A DNA stretch of 64,000 nucleotides from the NCBI GenBank assembly GCA_963667435.1, contig OY763414.1, forward strand, positions 3,534,001 to 3,598,000, in the 5' to 3' direction. The position numbers and the translations under genes were made by a program. Positions 24,088 through 34,225 of this stretch are shown one piece after another. Position 1 is the first letter of the stretch, and each line of letters starts with the position of its first letter. The stretch is from Marispirochaeta sp963667435. GTDB lineage: Bacteria; Spirochaetota; Spirochaetia; JC444; Marispirochaetaceae. Below the pieces are notes generated by a model that worked only from the letters and a program-made list of their open reading frames with translations, had not been told where the DNA came from and did not search any database.

Positions 24088-24759
24088 ATGAAAAGAGGAA
24101 AGAATTATCAGGAAGCTGTCAAGAAATATGACAAGCAGAAACAGTATCCTGTAGTCGAAGCGGTCGGTCTTGTTAAAGAACTGGCATTTGCTAAATTTGA
24201 TGAAACCGTTGAGGTTTCCATTCGTCTCAACCTTAAAAAGAGCCAGACTGTCCGGGATACCATGGTTCTTCCCAATCAGTTTACTGAAGAGAAGAAGGTT
24301 CTGGTTTTTGCCAAGGGTGATAAGGCTGAAGAAGCGAAAGAGGCTGGTGCAACTTTCGTAGGTGACGATGATCTGATTGAAAAGATCAAAGGCGGATGGC
24401 TTGATTTCGATGTGGCTGTTGCTACACCGGATATGATGAAAGATGTTGGACGTCTTGGGCCCATTCTCGGTCGGCGGGGGCTTATGCCCAACCCTAAGAC
24501 TCAGACCGTTACCTTTGATGTTAAGGCTGCGCTTGCGGAGTTGAAGAAGGGGCGTGTTGAATTCCGTTCTGACAAGACCGGTGTTGTTCACCTGTCGGTT
24601 GGTAAGGTGTCCATGGAAGCTGAAATGATTGCTGATAACGTAAAGGCATTTATGGATGAGGTCGGCAAACGCAAGCCTGCTGATATCAAGGGTGATTTTG
24701 TGAAATCCGTTGCTGTGGCTTCAACAATGGGCCCCGGTGTTCGTGTGGATTTCAAGTAG
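24088..24759 (+). CDS. rplA: Ribosomal protein uL1
   Basis: A 223-residue L1-stalk protein, with the L1 signature in GRRGLMPNPKTQTVT near residue 135. In other bacteria L1 also represses its own operon by binding the leader. It starts 10 bases after rplK with AGGAGGGG in front. Confidence 0.95.
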   Translation: MKRGKNYQEAVKKYDKQKQYPVVEAVGLVKELAFAKFDETVEVSIRLNLKKSQTVRDTMVLPNQFTEEKKVLVFAKGDKAEEAKEAGATFVGDDDLIEKIKGGWLDFDVAVATPDMMKDVGRLGPILGRRGLMPNPKTQTVTFDVKAALAELKKGRVEFRSDKTGVVHLSVGKVSMEAEMIADNVKAFMDEVGKRKPADIKGDFVKSVAVASTMGPGVRVDFK

Positions 24760-24774
24760 GCTGGAGGAAGATAG

Positions 24775-25314
24775 ATGAGTGAATATACTGTAAAGATCCA
24801 GCAGCACAAAACAGATGCTATTGAGTCTCTGAAGGATCAGTTTAAGGATATTTCCACCTTTATTTTTGCTGATTACCGGGGACTTACCGTTGAGCAGATT
24901 ACCGATCTTCGTGCAAAGCTCCGCGAGCAGCAGGCTCAGTTGAAGGTTGTTAAAAACCGGTTTGCAAAAATTGCCCTGGAGCAGCTTGAGCGCCCCGATG
25001 CCGGAGATATCCTTACCGGGCCTACTGCTATTGCGCTTCCGGAAGGCGAGGCTGGTCCTGTAGCGAAAACTCTGCTTGAGTTTGCCAAAGATACTCCCCT
25101 TGAGGTAAAGGGCGGTATTGTTGAGGGTATGATCTATGATTTTGCCCAGATCGAAGCATTCTCCAAGCTGCCAACCAAGCTGGAGCTTATTTCCATGCTT
25201 ATGAGCACAATGAAGGCTCCTGTGCAGAATCTTGCACTGGTTCTCAACGCTGTGCCCACAAAACTTGTTCGTACTCTTCAGGCGGTTGCCGACAAAAAGA
25301 GTGCGGAGGGTTAA
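24775..25314 (+). CDS. rplJ: Ribosomal protein uL10
   Basis: A 179-residue stalk base protein that carries L7/L12 dimers on its C-terminal helix. The N-terminal domain has FIFADYRGLTVEQITDLR and KVVKNRFAKIAL. It follows rplA by 15 bases with TGGAGGA upstream. Confidence 0.95.
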   Translation: MSEYTVKIQQHKTDAIESLKDQFKDISTFIFADYRGLTVEQITDLRAKLREQQAQLKVVKNRFAKIALEQLERPDAGDILTGPTAIALPEGEAGPVAKTLLEFAKDTPLEVKGGIVEGMIYDFAQIEAFSKLPTKLELISMLMSTMKAPVQNLALVLNAVPTKLVRTLQAVADKKSAEG

Positions 25315-25330
25315 TTATATTTGATCTGAC

Positions 25331-25356
25331 CCGGCCGGCTGTATGCCGGCTGTTGG
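25331..25356 (+). other. Hairpin between rplJ and rplL
   Basis: GCCGGC (25334-25339), loop TGTAT, GCCGGC (25345-25350), with no T-run. It lies in the 116-base gap before rplL and may affect mRNA stability or processing so that L7/L12 is made in excess; that role is inference. Confidence 0.45.
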
Positions 25357-25430
25357 ATAAAATCGTGGTTTTAGTCTTCTGTGATAGTCTGCTATAACCG
25401 CGCCAAAATACATTTTAAGGAGAAGGTAAT

Positions 25431-25817
25431 ATGGCTATCACCAAAGATGAAATTTTAGAAGCAATTGCAGCAATGAGCGTACTTGAGGTATCTGAACTCG
25501 TTTCTGCAATGGAAGAAAAGTTCGGCGTAACTGCTGCTGCTCCTGTAGCTATGGCTGCTGCACCCGCTGCCGGCGGAGCCGCTGCTGAGGCCGAAGATGA
25601 GAAGACTGAGTTTGACGTAGTTCTTACCGGTGTTGCTGACGGCAAAAAGATTCCTGTAATCAAGGAAGTCCGTGCAATTACTGGTCTTGGTCTGAAAGAA
25701 GCAAAAGAAATTGTTGAAGAAGGTGGAAAGACCATCAAAGAGGGCGTTTCCAAAGAAGAAGCTGCTCAGATGAAGGAGAAGCTTGAAGCTGCCGGTGCTA
25801 CTGTCGAGGTTAAATAA
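25431..25817 (+). CDS. rplL: Ribosomal protein bL12 (L7/L12)
   Basis: A 128-residue factor-binding stalk protein: N-terminal dimer domain, Ala/Gly-rich hinge (VAMAAAPAAGGAAAEA), and the conserved C-terminal domain with GLGLKEAKEIVEEGGKTIKEG (split by convention after residue 60). AAGGAGAAGG stands 5-10 bases before ATG 25431. Confidence 0.95.
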   Translation: MAITKDEILEAIAAMSVLEVSELVSAMEEKFGVTAAAPVAMAAAPAAGGAAAEAEDEKTEFDVVLTGVADGKKIPVIKEVRAITGLGLKEAKEIVEEGGKTIKEGVSKEEAAQMKEKLEAAGATVEVK

Positions 25818-25854
25818 TAACCTGCGGCGTATTACTATTCATCAATTTGCTCAA

Positions 25855-25917
25855 GATACCACCGGAATGGAATTTCCGGTGGTATCGTATTGTCTATGCA
25901 CGGGACGCAGAGCGTCC
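25855..25917 (+). promoter_or_regulatory. Hairpin pair between rplL and rpoB (attenuator or processing site)
   Basis: A perfect 13-bp stem (25855-25867 with 25874-25886, loop TGGAAT) and a second hairpin GGACGC-AGA-GCGTCC (25903-25917). There is no T-run, so partial termination or RNase III-type cutting are both possible. A similar element in E. coli lowers rpoBC relative to rplJL. Confidence 0.6.
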
Positions 25918-25940
25918 TATATACAGTTCCTTAGGGGGTA

Positions 25941-28900
25941 ATGATGCTGGATACTGGGAAGCCCAGGAAGCGGACATATATCGGACAGGAGTTTCAGGAG
26001 GTCATGGATCTCCCGAATCTTGTGGACATCCAGTTATCGTCATATGAAAGATTTCTTCAGCGAGAGGCTCTGCGGGAAGGACAGCCGCTGAAGGAGCAGG
26101 GGCTTGAAGAGGTGTTTCAAAGTGTTTTCCCGATTGAGAGTCCCAATGGGGACATGCTCCTGGAATACACTCGCTATACCCTCGATGAGGAAGCAATTAA
26201 ACTGACGGAGCAGGAGTGTAAGCAGAAGGGGATAACCCATGCTGTGCCTATCAAAGCCCGGATTAACCTGATTTTTCAGGAAACCGGTGAAATCCGTCAG
26301 AAAGACATCTATGTGGGCGATGTTCCTCTTATGACCGACCGCGGTACCTTTATTATCAATGGTGCCGAGCGGGTTGTTGTAAGCCAGATACATCGTTCTC
26401 CGGGTGTTATTTTCTCTCATGAGAAAGGTGTTTATTCATCACGGATAATCCCTTACCGCGGATCATGGCTTGAATTTGAGATTGATCAGAAGCGCGAACT
26501 TGTTTATGCCAAAATAGACCGCAAGAAACGCATACTCGGAACACTGTTCTTGCGGGCCCTCGGCTTTTCTACCCGGGAAGAGATTATTGATCTTTTTTAC
26601 AAGACGGAAGAGATGGCCGTTGCGGAAGGTCAGAAAGAAGCTCTGAATGGACGGGTACTTGCCCGTGCGGTGTTTATCGGTGAGGGTGATGATCAGCGAA
26701 AGCTCTACAAGGCTGGAGACAAGCTGCATCCCCATGATGCAGACGAACTTGTTCACTCCGGAGTTACTCAGGTAACTGTAATTGACTTCGGGGCTGAAGG
26801 TTCTCTCGATTCTGCTATTATTCTTAACTGTTTCGAGCGTGAAGAAGTAAAGTTTACCCGGGATGATGCGGATGTTGATGAGCCTACCAAAGAGGATGCA
26901 CTGATTGCGGTTTACTCGGTAATAATGCCCGGGGAGCCTATTACTCTTGAGAGTGCAGAAAAAGACCTTAATTCAATGTTCTTCAGTACCCGCCGTTACG
27001 ATCTCGGCAAGGTGGGGCGATACAAGCTTAACAAGAAATTTGATTACGAGCCTCCGGTGGAGGAATTTACCCTTACCCGAGAAGATGTGGTAAATACCAT
27101 GCTGTTCCTCATTAAGGTGTATATCGGCGATTCGTATGTTGATGATATTGACCACCTTGGTAACCGGCGTATCCGTTCGGTTGGAGAGTTGATGGCTAAC
27201 CAGCTTAAAACCGCATTCAGCCGCATGGAGCGTATTGCCAAGGAAAGAATGAGTCTGAAGGAAACTGATACAGTCAAGCCGCAGGACCTGATTTCCATTA
27301 AGCCCATAGTTGCTGCAATTAAGGAATTCTTTGGTTCTTCCCAGCTTTCACAGTTCATGGACCAGGTTAATCCTCTGTCGGAACTTACCCACAAAAGAAG
27401 GCTTAATGCTCTTGGGCCGGGAGGTCTGTCCCGTGACCGTGCCGGATTTGAGGTTCGTGACGTACATTATACGCACTACGGAAGAATGTGCCCCATTGAA
27501 ACTCCGGAAGGACCGAATATCGGTTTGATTGTTTCCCTGGCTAACTATACCCGGGTTAATGAGTACGGTTTTCTCGAAGCTCCCTATCGTAAGGTAAAAG
27601 ACGGAAAGACTCTTCCGGAAATAGAGTATCTCTCTGCGATGGATGAAGAGAAGTATTTCATCGCTCAGGCGAATGCCAAGATCGATAAAAACGGTAAGTT
27701 CACCGATGATACAGTTTCTGTAAGAAAGGCGGGGGACTACATACAGAAGAATCCGGCGGATATTCAGTACATGGACGTTTCGCCAAAGCAGGTAATTTCT
27801 GTTGCAACCTCCCTTATTCCCTTTCTTGAGCATGATGACGCGAACCGTGCGCTCATGGGATCAAACATGCAGCGTCAGGCAGTTCCTCTTGTGTTTACTG
27901 ATCCTCCCCGGGTTGGTACCGGGATGGAGGGCAAGACTGCCTATGATTCGGGTGTTCTTGTTAAAGCTCGCCGGGCCGGTGTCGTTGAGTATGTAACTGC
28001 CGAGCAGGTTGTTATCAAGCTTGATGAACCTTATGGAGACCTCAAGAAGGATGTGTATCCCTTGCTCAAATATCAGCGGACCAACCAGGATACCTGTTTC
28101 AATCAGCGTCCTGTTGTAAGGGTCGGGCAGAAGATTGCCGCTGGTGATGTCCTTGCCGACGGACCTGCCACAAATGGCGGAGAGCTGGCTCTAGGGCGGA
28201 ATGTTCTGGTTGGATTTGTTCCCTGGAACGGATACAACTATGAGGATGCTATTCTGATTTCAGAAAAGGTCGTCAAGGAAGATATCTTTACTTCAATACA
28301 TATAAAGGAATTTACCATTGATGTGCGGGAGACAAAGCTTGGTCCCGAGAAGCTTACCCGCGATATTCCCAATACTTCTGAAAAGGCTCTTGACCAGCTG
28401 GACGAAGAGGGTATTGTGCGGATCGGCGCAAAGGTCGGCTCCGGTTATATCCTGGTCGGAAAGGTTACCCCAAAATCCGAGACGGAGACTACTCCGGAAT
28501 TCAAGCTGCTTAACTCCATTTTCGGTGAAAAGGCCAAAGAGGTTCGTGATACGAGCCTGCGGGTTCCTCATGGAACCAGCGGAACGGTAATTGATGTGCA
28601 GCGCCTGCGCCGCAGTGAGGGGGATGATCTTCCTCCCGGTGTTGATGAAGTTGTAAAGGTTCTTATTGCCGCCAAGCGTAAGCTGAAAGAGGGCGATAAG
28701 ATGGCCGGGCGTCACGGAAACAAAGGTGTTGTCGCCAGGGTTCTTCCCGAGGAAGACATGCCTTATATGGAGGACGGAACTCCTCTGGATCTTTGTCTTA
28801 ACCCGCTGGGTGTCCCTTCGCGTATGAACCTGGGTCAGATTCTTGAGACTGAACTCGGTCTGGCAGCGCGGATACTGGATGAATGGTATTCAACTCCGGT

Positions 28901-29438
28901 TTTCCAGTCTGCCTCCACTGAGATGATTGAAGACAAGCTGGTCGAGGCAGGTCTTCCCCGGAACTCCAAGATGGTACTGCGGGATGGCAAAACCGGTGTG
29001 AAATTCGAGAATCCGGTATTCTGTGGAATTATCTACATGCTCAAGCTTCATCACCTTGTCGATGATAAGATGCATGCCCGGTCAACCGGTCCTTATTCGC
29101 TGGTTACGCAGCAGCCCCTGGGTGGTAAAGCTCAGTTCGGTGGGCAGCGTCTGGGAGAAATGGAGGTATGGGCCCTTGAAGCATATGGAGCGGCCAATAC
29201 GCTGCAGGAGCTTCTTACGATCAAGTCGGACGATATGGCGGGACGCGCCAAGATATATGAAAGCATCGTTAAGGGAGAGCCTTCTTCCAATGCCGGTGTT
29301 CCTGAATCTTTCAATGTACTGGTTCAGGAGCTGCGGGGTCTTGCTCTGGATGTTTCAATCTATGATTCAAAAGGCAAGCAGGTTCCTCTTACCGAGCGCG
29401 ATGAGGAACTGATCAGCCGTCAGGGAAGTCAGTTCTAG
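25941..29438 (+). CDS. rpoB: RNA polymerase beta subunit
   Basis: A 1165-residue subunit with full-length family landmarks. The rifampicin region reads GSSQLSQFMDQVNPLSELTH followed by KRRLNALGPGG; residue 489 is Asn where E. coli has Ser531, a change linked to natural rifampicin resistance in spirochaetes. Also visible are GRMCPIETPEGPNIGL, GDKMAGRHGNKG near residue 916 and the C-terminal GGKAQFGGQRLGEMEVWALEAYGA (two halves of the clamp contact). The start ATG 25941 has AGGGGG 5 bases upstream; ATG 25944 is an alternative. Confidence 0.96.
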   Translation: MMLDTGKPRKRTYIGQEFQEVMDLPNLVDIQLSSYERFLQREALREGQPLKEQGLEEVFQSVFPIESPNGDMLLEYTRYTLDEEAIKLTEQECKQKGITHAVPIKARINLIFQETGEIRQKDIYVGDVPLMTDRGTFIINGAERVVVSQIHRSPGVIFSHEKGVYSSRIIPYRGSWLEFEIDQKRELVYAKIDRKKRILGTLFLRALGFSTREEIIDLFYKTEEMAVAEGQKEALNGRVLARAVFIGEGDDQRKLYKAGDKLHPHDADELVHSGVTQVTVIDFGAEGSLDSAIILNCFEREEVKFTRDDADVDEPTKEDALIAVYSVIMPGEPITLESAEKDLNSMFFSTRRYDLGKVGRYKLNKKFDYEPPVEEFTLTREDVVNTMLFLIKVYIGDSYVDDIDHLGNRRIRSVGELMANQLKTAFSRMERIAKERMSLKETDTVKPQDLISIKPIVAAIKEFFGSSQLSQFMDQVNPLSELTHKRRLNALGPGGLSRDRAGFEVRDVHYTHYGRMCPIETPEGPNIGLIVSLANYTRVNEYGFLEAPYRKVKDGKTLPEIEYLSAMDEEKYFIAQANAKIDKNGKFTDDTVSVRKAGDYIQKNPADIQYMDVSPKQVISVATSLIPFLEHDDANRALMGSNMQRQAVPLVFTDPPRVGTGMEGKTAYDSGVLVKARRAGVVEYVTAEQVVIKLDEPYGDLKKDVYPLLKYQRTNQDTCFNQRPVVRVGQKIAAGDVLADGPATNGGELALGRNVLVGFVPWNGYNYEDAILISEKVVKEDIFTSIHIKEFTIDVRETKLGPEKLTRDIPNTSEKALDQLDEEGIVRIGAKVGSGYILVGKVTPKSETETTPEFKLLNSIFGEKAKEVRDTSLRVPHGTSGTVIDVQRLRRSEGDDLPPGVDEVVKVLIAAKRKLKEGDKMAGRHGNKGVVARVLPEEDMPYMEDGTPLDLCLNPLGVPSRMNLGQILETELGLAARILDEWYSTPVFQSASTEMIEDKLVEAGLPRNSKMVLRDGKTGVKFENPVFCGIIYMLKLHHLVDDKMHARSTGPYSLVTQQPLGGKAQFGGQRLGEMEVWALEAYGAANTLQELLTIKSDDMAGRAKIYESIVKGEPSSNAGVPESFNVLVQELRGLALDVSIYDSKGKQVPLTERDEELISRQGSQF

Positions 29439-29468
29439 CCCGATCAGGGACTACTGCAGGAGAGTGCC

Positions 29469-32400
29469 ATGAGGGATATACAGGATTTTGATAATATTAT
29501 GATAAAGCTGGCCAGCCCCGAACAGATTCGGGCCTGGTCATACGGCGAAGTTAAGAAGCCGGAAACAATAAACTACAGAACTCTCCGTCCTGAAAAGGAC
29601 GGCCTTTTCTGTGAAAGGATCTTCGGTACAACCAAGGAGTGGGAGTGTTACTGCGGTAAGTTCAAGTCCATCCGGTATAAGGGTGTTATCTGTGACCGCT
29701 GTGGTGTTGAGGTTACCCACTTCAAGGTTCGCCGTGAGCGAATGGGACATATTGAACTTGCCTCACCGGTTTCCCATATCTGGTATTACCGCTCTGTCCC
29801 TTCGCGAATGGGGCTGCTGCTGGATCTTACTATTGCTGCTTTGCGGGCGATTCTTTACTACGAAAAACATGTAGTAATTGACCCGGGCGATACCGACCTC
29901 AAGTACATGGAACTTCTTTCTGAAGAAGAGTATCTTGAGGCCCGTGAACGCTTCGGTATGAGTTTTACCGCCGGTATCGGCGCTGATGCTATTCGTACTC
30001 TGCTTGAGCAGCTTGATCTTGATGCGCTCAGTGCGGAATTACGTATGAAGATGGTTGAAAAGGGGGCCAAATCCGACAAGCGGCTCCTTAAGAGGATCGA
30101 AATAGTCGAAAACTTCCGGGATTCCGACAACAATCCGGACTGGATGATTCTCGATGTTATTCCGGTAATTCCCCCCGAGCTTAGGCCTATGGTTCAGCTT
30201 GACGGCGGCCGTTTTGCAACCTCCGACCTCAATGATCTTTACCGCCGGGTAATTAACCGTAACAACCGTCTTAAACGACTTATGACCCTTAATGCTCCTG
30301 ATATTATTATCCGTAACGAAAAGCGGATGCTTCAGGAGGCTGTGGATGCACTTTTTGACAACTCCAAGAAAAAACGTGTAGTAAAGGGCGCTTCAAACCG
30401 TCCTCTCAAATCCCTTTCGGATATGCTGAAAGGTAAGCAGGGCCGGTTCCGTCAGAACCTGCTTGGTAAGCGTGTTGACTACTCGGGACGTTCTGTAATT
30501 GTAGTAGGGCCCGAACTGCGGATGCATCAGTGTGGTCTGCCCACCAAGATGGCCCTTGAGTTATACAAGCCCTTTATTATGAAGAAGCTTGTTGAAAAGG
30601 ATGTTGTGTACAACATCAAGAAAGCGAAAACCCTTGTGGAGCAGGAAACTCCGGAAGTATGGGCGGTTCTCGACGAAGTTGTCCGGGAGCATCCTGTACT
30701 GCTTAACCGTGCGCCTACTCTTCACCGTCTCGGTATACAGGCTTTTGAACCTGTCCTTGTAGAGGGTAAGGCTATTAAGCTGCATCCCCTTGTTTGTCAT
30801 GCCTACAATGCCGACTTTGACGGTGACCAGATGGCGGTTCACGTGCCTCTTACTCAGGCGGCTCAGATTGAGTGCTGGACCATGATGCTCTCTGTAAACA
30901 ATCTGCTTAACCCTGCGAACGGAACGCCTATTGTGTTCCCCTCTCAGGATATGGTTCTTGGTATTAACTACCTTACCAAAGAGAAGGAGGGTGTTACCGG
31001 TACCGGTAAATACTTCGGTTCGGCAGATGAGGTTTTTATGGCTGTGGATGCCGGTGCGGTTAATTACCATGCTGCAATCAAGGTTAAACTGAACGGAGAG
31101 TGGGTTGAAACAACCGCCGGACGGGTGATTCTTAATGAAGAACTTCCCGATGAGGTGGGATATGTAAACTATCCGCTTGGTGATAAGCAGCTTAGAAGTC
31201 TGGTCGCCAAAACCTACAAGGACCATGGTCCTGCTACTGCGGTGAAAATGCTTGATACAATCAAGGATGTCGGGTTCAAGTATGCAACAGTTTTCGGTGC
31301 AACTATTGGTGTGGATGACATTGTAATTCCCGATGAGAAGAAGGGAATGATTGATGCTGCCAATAACCAGGTGTCTGAGATTCAGAATCAATACCTTCAG
31401 GGGCATATTACCCAGGAAGAACGCTATAACCGTGTTGTTGAGGTGTGGTCAAAGACCAACGAAGATCTTACCAACACTCTAATGAAGTCGTTGGAAAAGG
31501 ACCGGGACGGATTCAATCCTGTCTATATGATGGCTAACTCCGGAGCCCGTGGTAGCCGTACTCAGATACGTCAGCTCTCCGGTATGCGCGGACTGATGGC
31601 AAAATCCACCGGTGATATTATTGAGCTGCCTATTAGATCCAACTTCAAGGAAGGTCTGTCCATTATTGAGTTCTTTATTTCCACCAATGGTGCACGTAAA
31701 GGACTTGCGGATACCGCCCTTAAGACTGCTGGAGCGGGATACCTTACCCGTCGTCTGGTCGATATTGCACAGGATGTGGTAGTCAATGAGCTCGACTGCG
31801 GAACGATTAACGGAATTGAAACCCGGGCGATCAAGGACGGTGAAGAGATTGTTGAGTCTCTTGTAGACCGTATAGCCGGTCGTTTTACCCTTGAGCGGGT
31901 TAAGCATCCTATTACCGGTGAAATAATCATAGATGTTAATGAAGAGATAACCGATGAGATTGCCCAGGCTATCGAAGAGGCTGGCGTTGAGTCGGTAAGG
32001 ATTCGTACTGTATTAACCTGTGAGGCCCGTCATGGTGTCTGTCAGAAGTGCTATGGCAGGAATCTTGCAACCAACAGAACAGTTGAAATCGGTGAAGCGG
32101 TTGGTATTATTGCGGCACAGTCCATCGGGCAGCCTGGAACCCAGCTGACCATGCGTACGTTCCATATCGGTGGTGCGGCGACCAGTGTTGCGGAAGAAAA
32201 CAGGACCTACCTGCGGTATCCGGTTCTTATTCGTGAAATTCTTGGAAACACTGTTACTCTTGAAACCGGAGACCGTCTGTTTACCCGAAAGGGATTTGTT
32301 ACGGTGTCGAAGGTTCTTCGCCGAGTGGAAATTTCCAAGAATGACAGTGTGAAGGTTGAAGACGGACAGAAGGTCATTGCCGGAGAAGTGCTGGTTAAGC

Positions 32401-33692
32401 GCGGTAAAGAGGAAATCCTTTCTGAGGAGATTGCCTATATTGTACTCAGGGAAGATGAAGTCCTGCTTGTTGCGCAGGAACAGCGCATCGATATCCGGAA
32501 CGGAGCAGAACTTCTTGTTGAAGTAGGTGATGTTGTCGCTGCAGAAGAGTCAATTGCTGTTTTTGACCCCTTTTCCGAGCCTATTATCGCAGAAGTAAGC
32601 GGCCGGGTGCGTTTTGAGGATATTGTTCTGGGTACCACCCTCAAGGAAGAGGTGAATGAGGATACCGGTAAGATCGAAAAGAAAATTACCGAGTTTACTC
32701 TGGAATCCCTTCAGCCGAGGATTATTATTGAAAATGAAGAGGGTGAAGAGCTTGCTTCCTACTTTTTGCCCGGTTCTGCGTATCTCAATGTAGAGAACGG
32801 TGATCCTATAACTGAGGGACGTACACTGGTCAAGCTTCTTAAGGAAAGTGTAAAGACCAGGGATATTACCGGTGGTCTTCCCAGGGTGGATGAGCTATTC
32901 GAAGCCCGGCACCCAAAAAGTGCCACCGTTCTTTCCAAGGTTGGTGGAACAGTCAACTTCAAGGGTATTGTAAAGGGTAAGCGTGTTCTGGAAATTGAGG
33001 ACGATTTCGGCGGCAAACATAAACATCTTGTGCCTATGGGTAAGCACCTTCTTGTCCGGGACCGAGACCTTGTAATGGCCGGTGAAGGTCTGTGTGACGG
33101 CGCAGTGGATCCGCATGATGTTCTTGATATAGAGGGAGAGAACTCGCTGCAGTCATTCCTGGTAAATGAAGTGCAGGAAGTTTACCGTCTTCAGGGTGTA
33201 AATATAAATGACAAGCATATCGGTGTTATTGTCCGTCAGATGATGCGGAAGGTGGAGATTATCCAGGTGGGTGATACCAACTTTATCTTCGGTCAGCAGG
33301 TGGATAAATACCGTTTTCATGAAGAGAACGAGAAGGTTATCCGTGAGGGCGGCCAGCCCGCTGTAGCAAGACCGCTGTTGCTTGGAATTACCCGGGCATC
33401 ACTGAATATTGATTCATGGGTATCCGCGGCTTCATTCCAGGAAACCACCAAGGTGCTGACCAATGCTGCCATCTCCGGTGATACCGATTCGCTGAGAGGT
33501 CTTAAGGAGAACGTTGCAATTGGACACCTTATTCCTGCGGGTACGGGAATGCGGAAGTACAAGAACATGAAGCTCTTTGATGATACAAGTGACGATCTGG
33601 ATGCATCCGTACAGAGCATCCTGGAACAGCGTAAGCTTGAGAAAGAAGCGCAGTTGGAGAAAGAGTCCCTCGAGGAAGAGGTTGAAGCCTGA
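29469..33692 (+). CDS. rpoC: RNA polymerase beta' subunit
   Basis: A 1407-residue catalytic subunit. The N-terminal zinc site (CYCGKFKS...VICDRCGVEV near residue 60), the catalytic metal motif YNADFDGDQMAVH near residue 450, the trigger-loop segment PGTQLTMRTFHIGG near residue 890, and the second zinc cluster (CEARHGVCQKCYGRNL) are all present. It starts 30 bases after rpoB with GCAGGAG in front. A weak hairpin (about 33746-33766) follows; the downstream rpsL has its own promoter. Confidence 0.96.
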   Translation: MRDIQDFDNIMIKLASPEQIRAWSYGEVKKPETINYRTLRPEKDGLFCERIFGTTKEWECYCGKFKSIRYKGVICDRCGVEVTHFKVRRERMGHIELASPVSHIWYYRSVPSRMGLLLDLTIAALRAILYYEKHVVIDPGDTDLKYMELLSEEEYLEARERFGMSFTAGIGADAIRTLLEQLDLDALSAELRMKMVEKGAKSDKRLLKRIEIVENFRDSDNNPDWMILDVIPVIPPELRPMVQLDGGRFATSDLNDLYRRVINRNNRLKRLMTLNAPDIIIRNEKRMLQEAVDALFDNSKKKRVVKGASNRPLKSLSDMLKGKQGRFRQNLLGKRVDYSGRSVIVVGPELRMHQCGLPTKMALELYKPFIMKKLVEKDVVYNIKKAKTLVEQETPEVWAVLDEVVREHPVLLNRAPTLHRLGIQAFEPVLVEGKAIKLHPLVCHAYNADFDGDQMAVHVPLTQAAQIECWTMMLSVNNLLNPANGTPIVFPSQDMVLGINYLTKEKEGVTGTGKYFGSADEVFMAVDAGAVNYHAAIKVKLNGEWVETTAGRVILNEELPDEVGYVNYPLGDKQLRSLVAKTYKDHGPATAVKMLDTIKDVGFKYATVFGATIGVDDIVIPDEKKGMIDAANNQVSEIQNQYLQGHITQEERYNRVVEVWSKTNEDLTNTLMKSLEKDRDGFNPVYMMANSGARGSRTQIRQLSGMRGLMAKSTGDIIELPIRSNFKEGLSIIEFFISTNGARKGLADTALKTAGAGYLTRRLVDIAQDVVVNELDCGTINGIETRAIKDGEEIVESLVDRIAGRFTLERVKHPITGEIIIDVNEEITDEIAQAIEEAGVESVRIRTVLTCEARHGVCQKCYGRNLATNRTVEIGEAVGIIAAQSIGQPGTQLTMRTFHIGGAATSVAEENRTYLRYPVLIREILGNTVTLETGDRLFTRKGFVTVSKVLRRVEISKNDSVKVEDGQKVIAGEVLVKRGKEEILSEEIAYIVLREDEVLLVAQEQRIDIRNGAELLVEVGDVVAAEESIAVFDPFSEPIIAEVSGRVRFEDIVLGTTLKEEVNEDTGKIEKKITEFTLESLQPRIIIENEEGEELASYFLPGSAYLNVENGDPITEGRTLVKLLKESVKTRDITGGLPRVDELFEARHPKSATVLSKVGGTVNFKGIVKGKRVLEIEDDFGGKHKHLVPMGKHLLVRDRDLVMAGEGLCDGAVDPHDVLDIEGENSLQSFLVNEVQEVYRLQGVNINDKHIGVIVRQMMRKVEIIQVGDTNFIFGQQVDKYRFHEENEKVIREGGQPAVARPLLLGITRASLNIDSWVSAASFQETTKVLTNAAISGDTDSLRGLKENVAIGHLIPAGTGMRKYKNMKLFDDTSDDLDASVQSILEQRKLEKEAQLEKESLEEEVEA

Positions 33693-33773
33693 TATTTCTC
33701 CGTCATGCTGAATCTGCGGTTCACATCTTTAGATCATATATAGGATGCTCCTGCGGTATGCGGGAGTGTCCGC

Positions 33774-33802
33774 TTGACTTTTGTCAAGGTGACTGTTATA
33801 GT
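33774..33802 (+). promoter_or_regulatory. Promoter of rpsL-rpsG
   Basis: TTGACT (33774-33779), a 17-base spacer and TATAGT (33797-33802), with ATG 33840 about 38 bases on. Confidence 0.75.
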
Positions 33803-33839
33803 CACGGCTCTAAGATCAATTATTGGGAGTTGGATATAA

Positions 33840-34214
33840 ATGCCGACTATTAATCAGCTCATTCGTAAAGGGCGGAAAGCTACTACGAAGAAGACCAAAT
33901 CTCCGGCTCTGGAGTCCTGTCCTCAGAAACGCGGTGTTTGTACACGTGTTATGACTGTTACTCCGAAGAAGCCCAATTCTGCACTTCGTAAGGTAGCTCG
34001 TGTTAGGTTGACTAACGGATTTGAAGCAACTGCGTATATTCCCGGAATCGGACATAATCTCCAGGAGCACTCTGTGGTGCTGCTTCGCGGTGGTCGTGTG
34101 AAGGATCTTCCCGGTGTACGCTATCATATTATTCGCGGCGCCAAGGATACTCTTGGTGTAGATGACCGTCGTCAGGGACGCTCCAAGTACGGAGCCAAGA
34201 AGCCCAAGGCTTAA
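33840..34214 (+). CDS. rpsL: Ribosomal protein uS12
   Basis: A 124-residue decoding-centre protein. The conserved loops TPKKPNSALRKVARVRLTNG and LLRGGRVKDLPGVRYH are intact, including the two lysines whose change gives streptomycin resistance in other species. First gene of a short str unit; fusA is missing from its usual place. Confidence 0.96.
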   Translation: MPTINQLIRKGRKATTKKTKSPALESCPQKRGVCTRVMTVTPKKPNSALRKVARVRLTNGFEATAYIPGIGHNLQEHSVVLLRGGRVKDLPGVRYHIIRGAKDTLGVDDRRQGRSKYGAKKPKA

Positions 34215-34225
34215 GGAGGACTGAA

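Noticed and set aside
30561..31406. 281-residue minus-strand frame inside rpoC
   Set aside because: Shadow of a conserved gene, no ribosome site and unlike any protein known to me.
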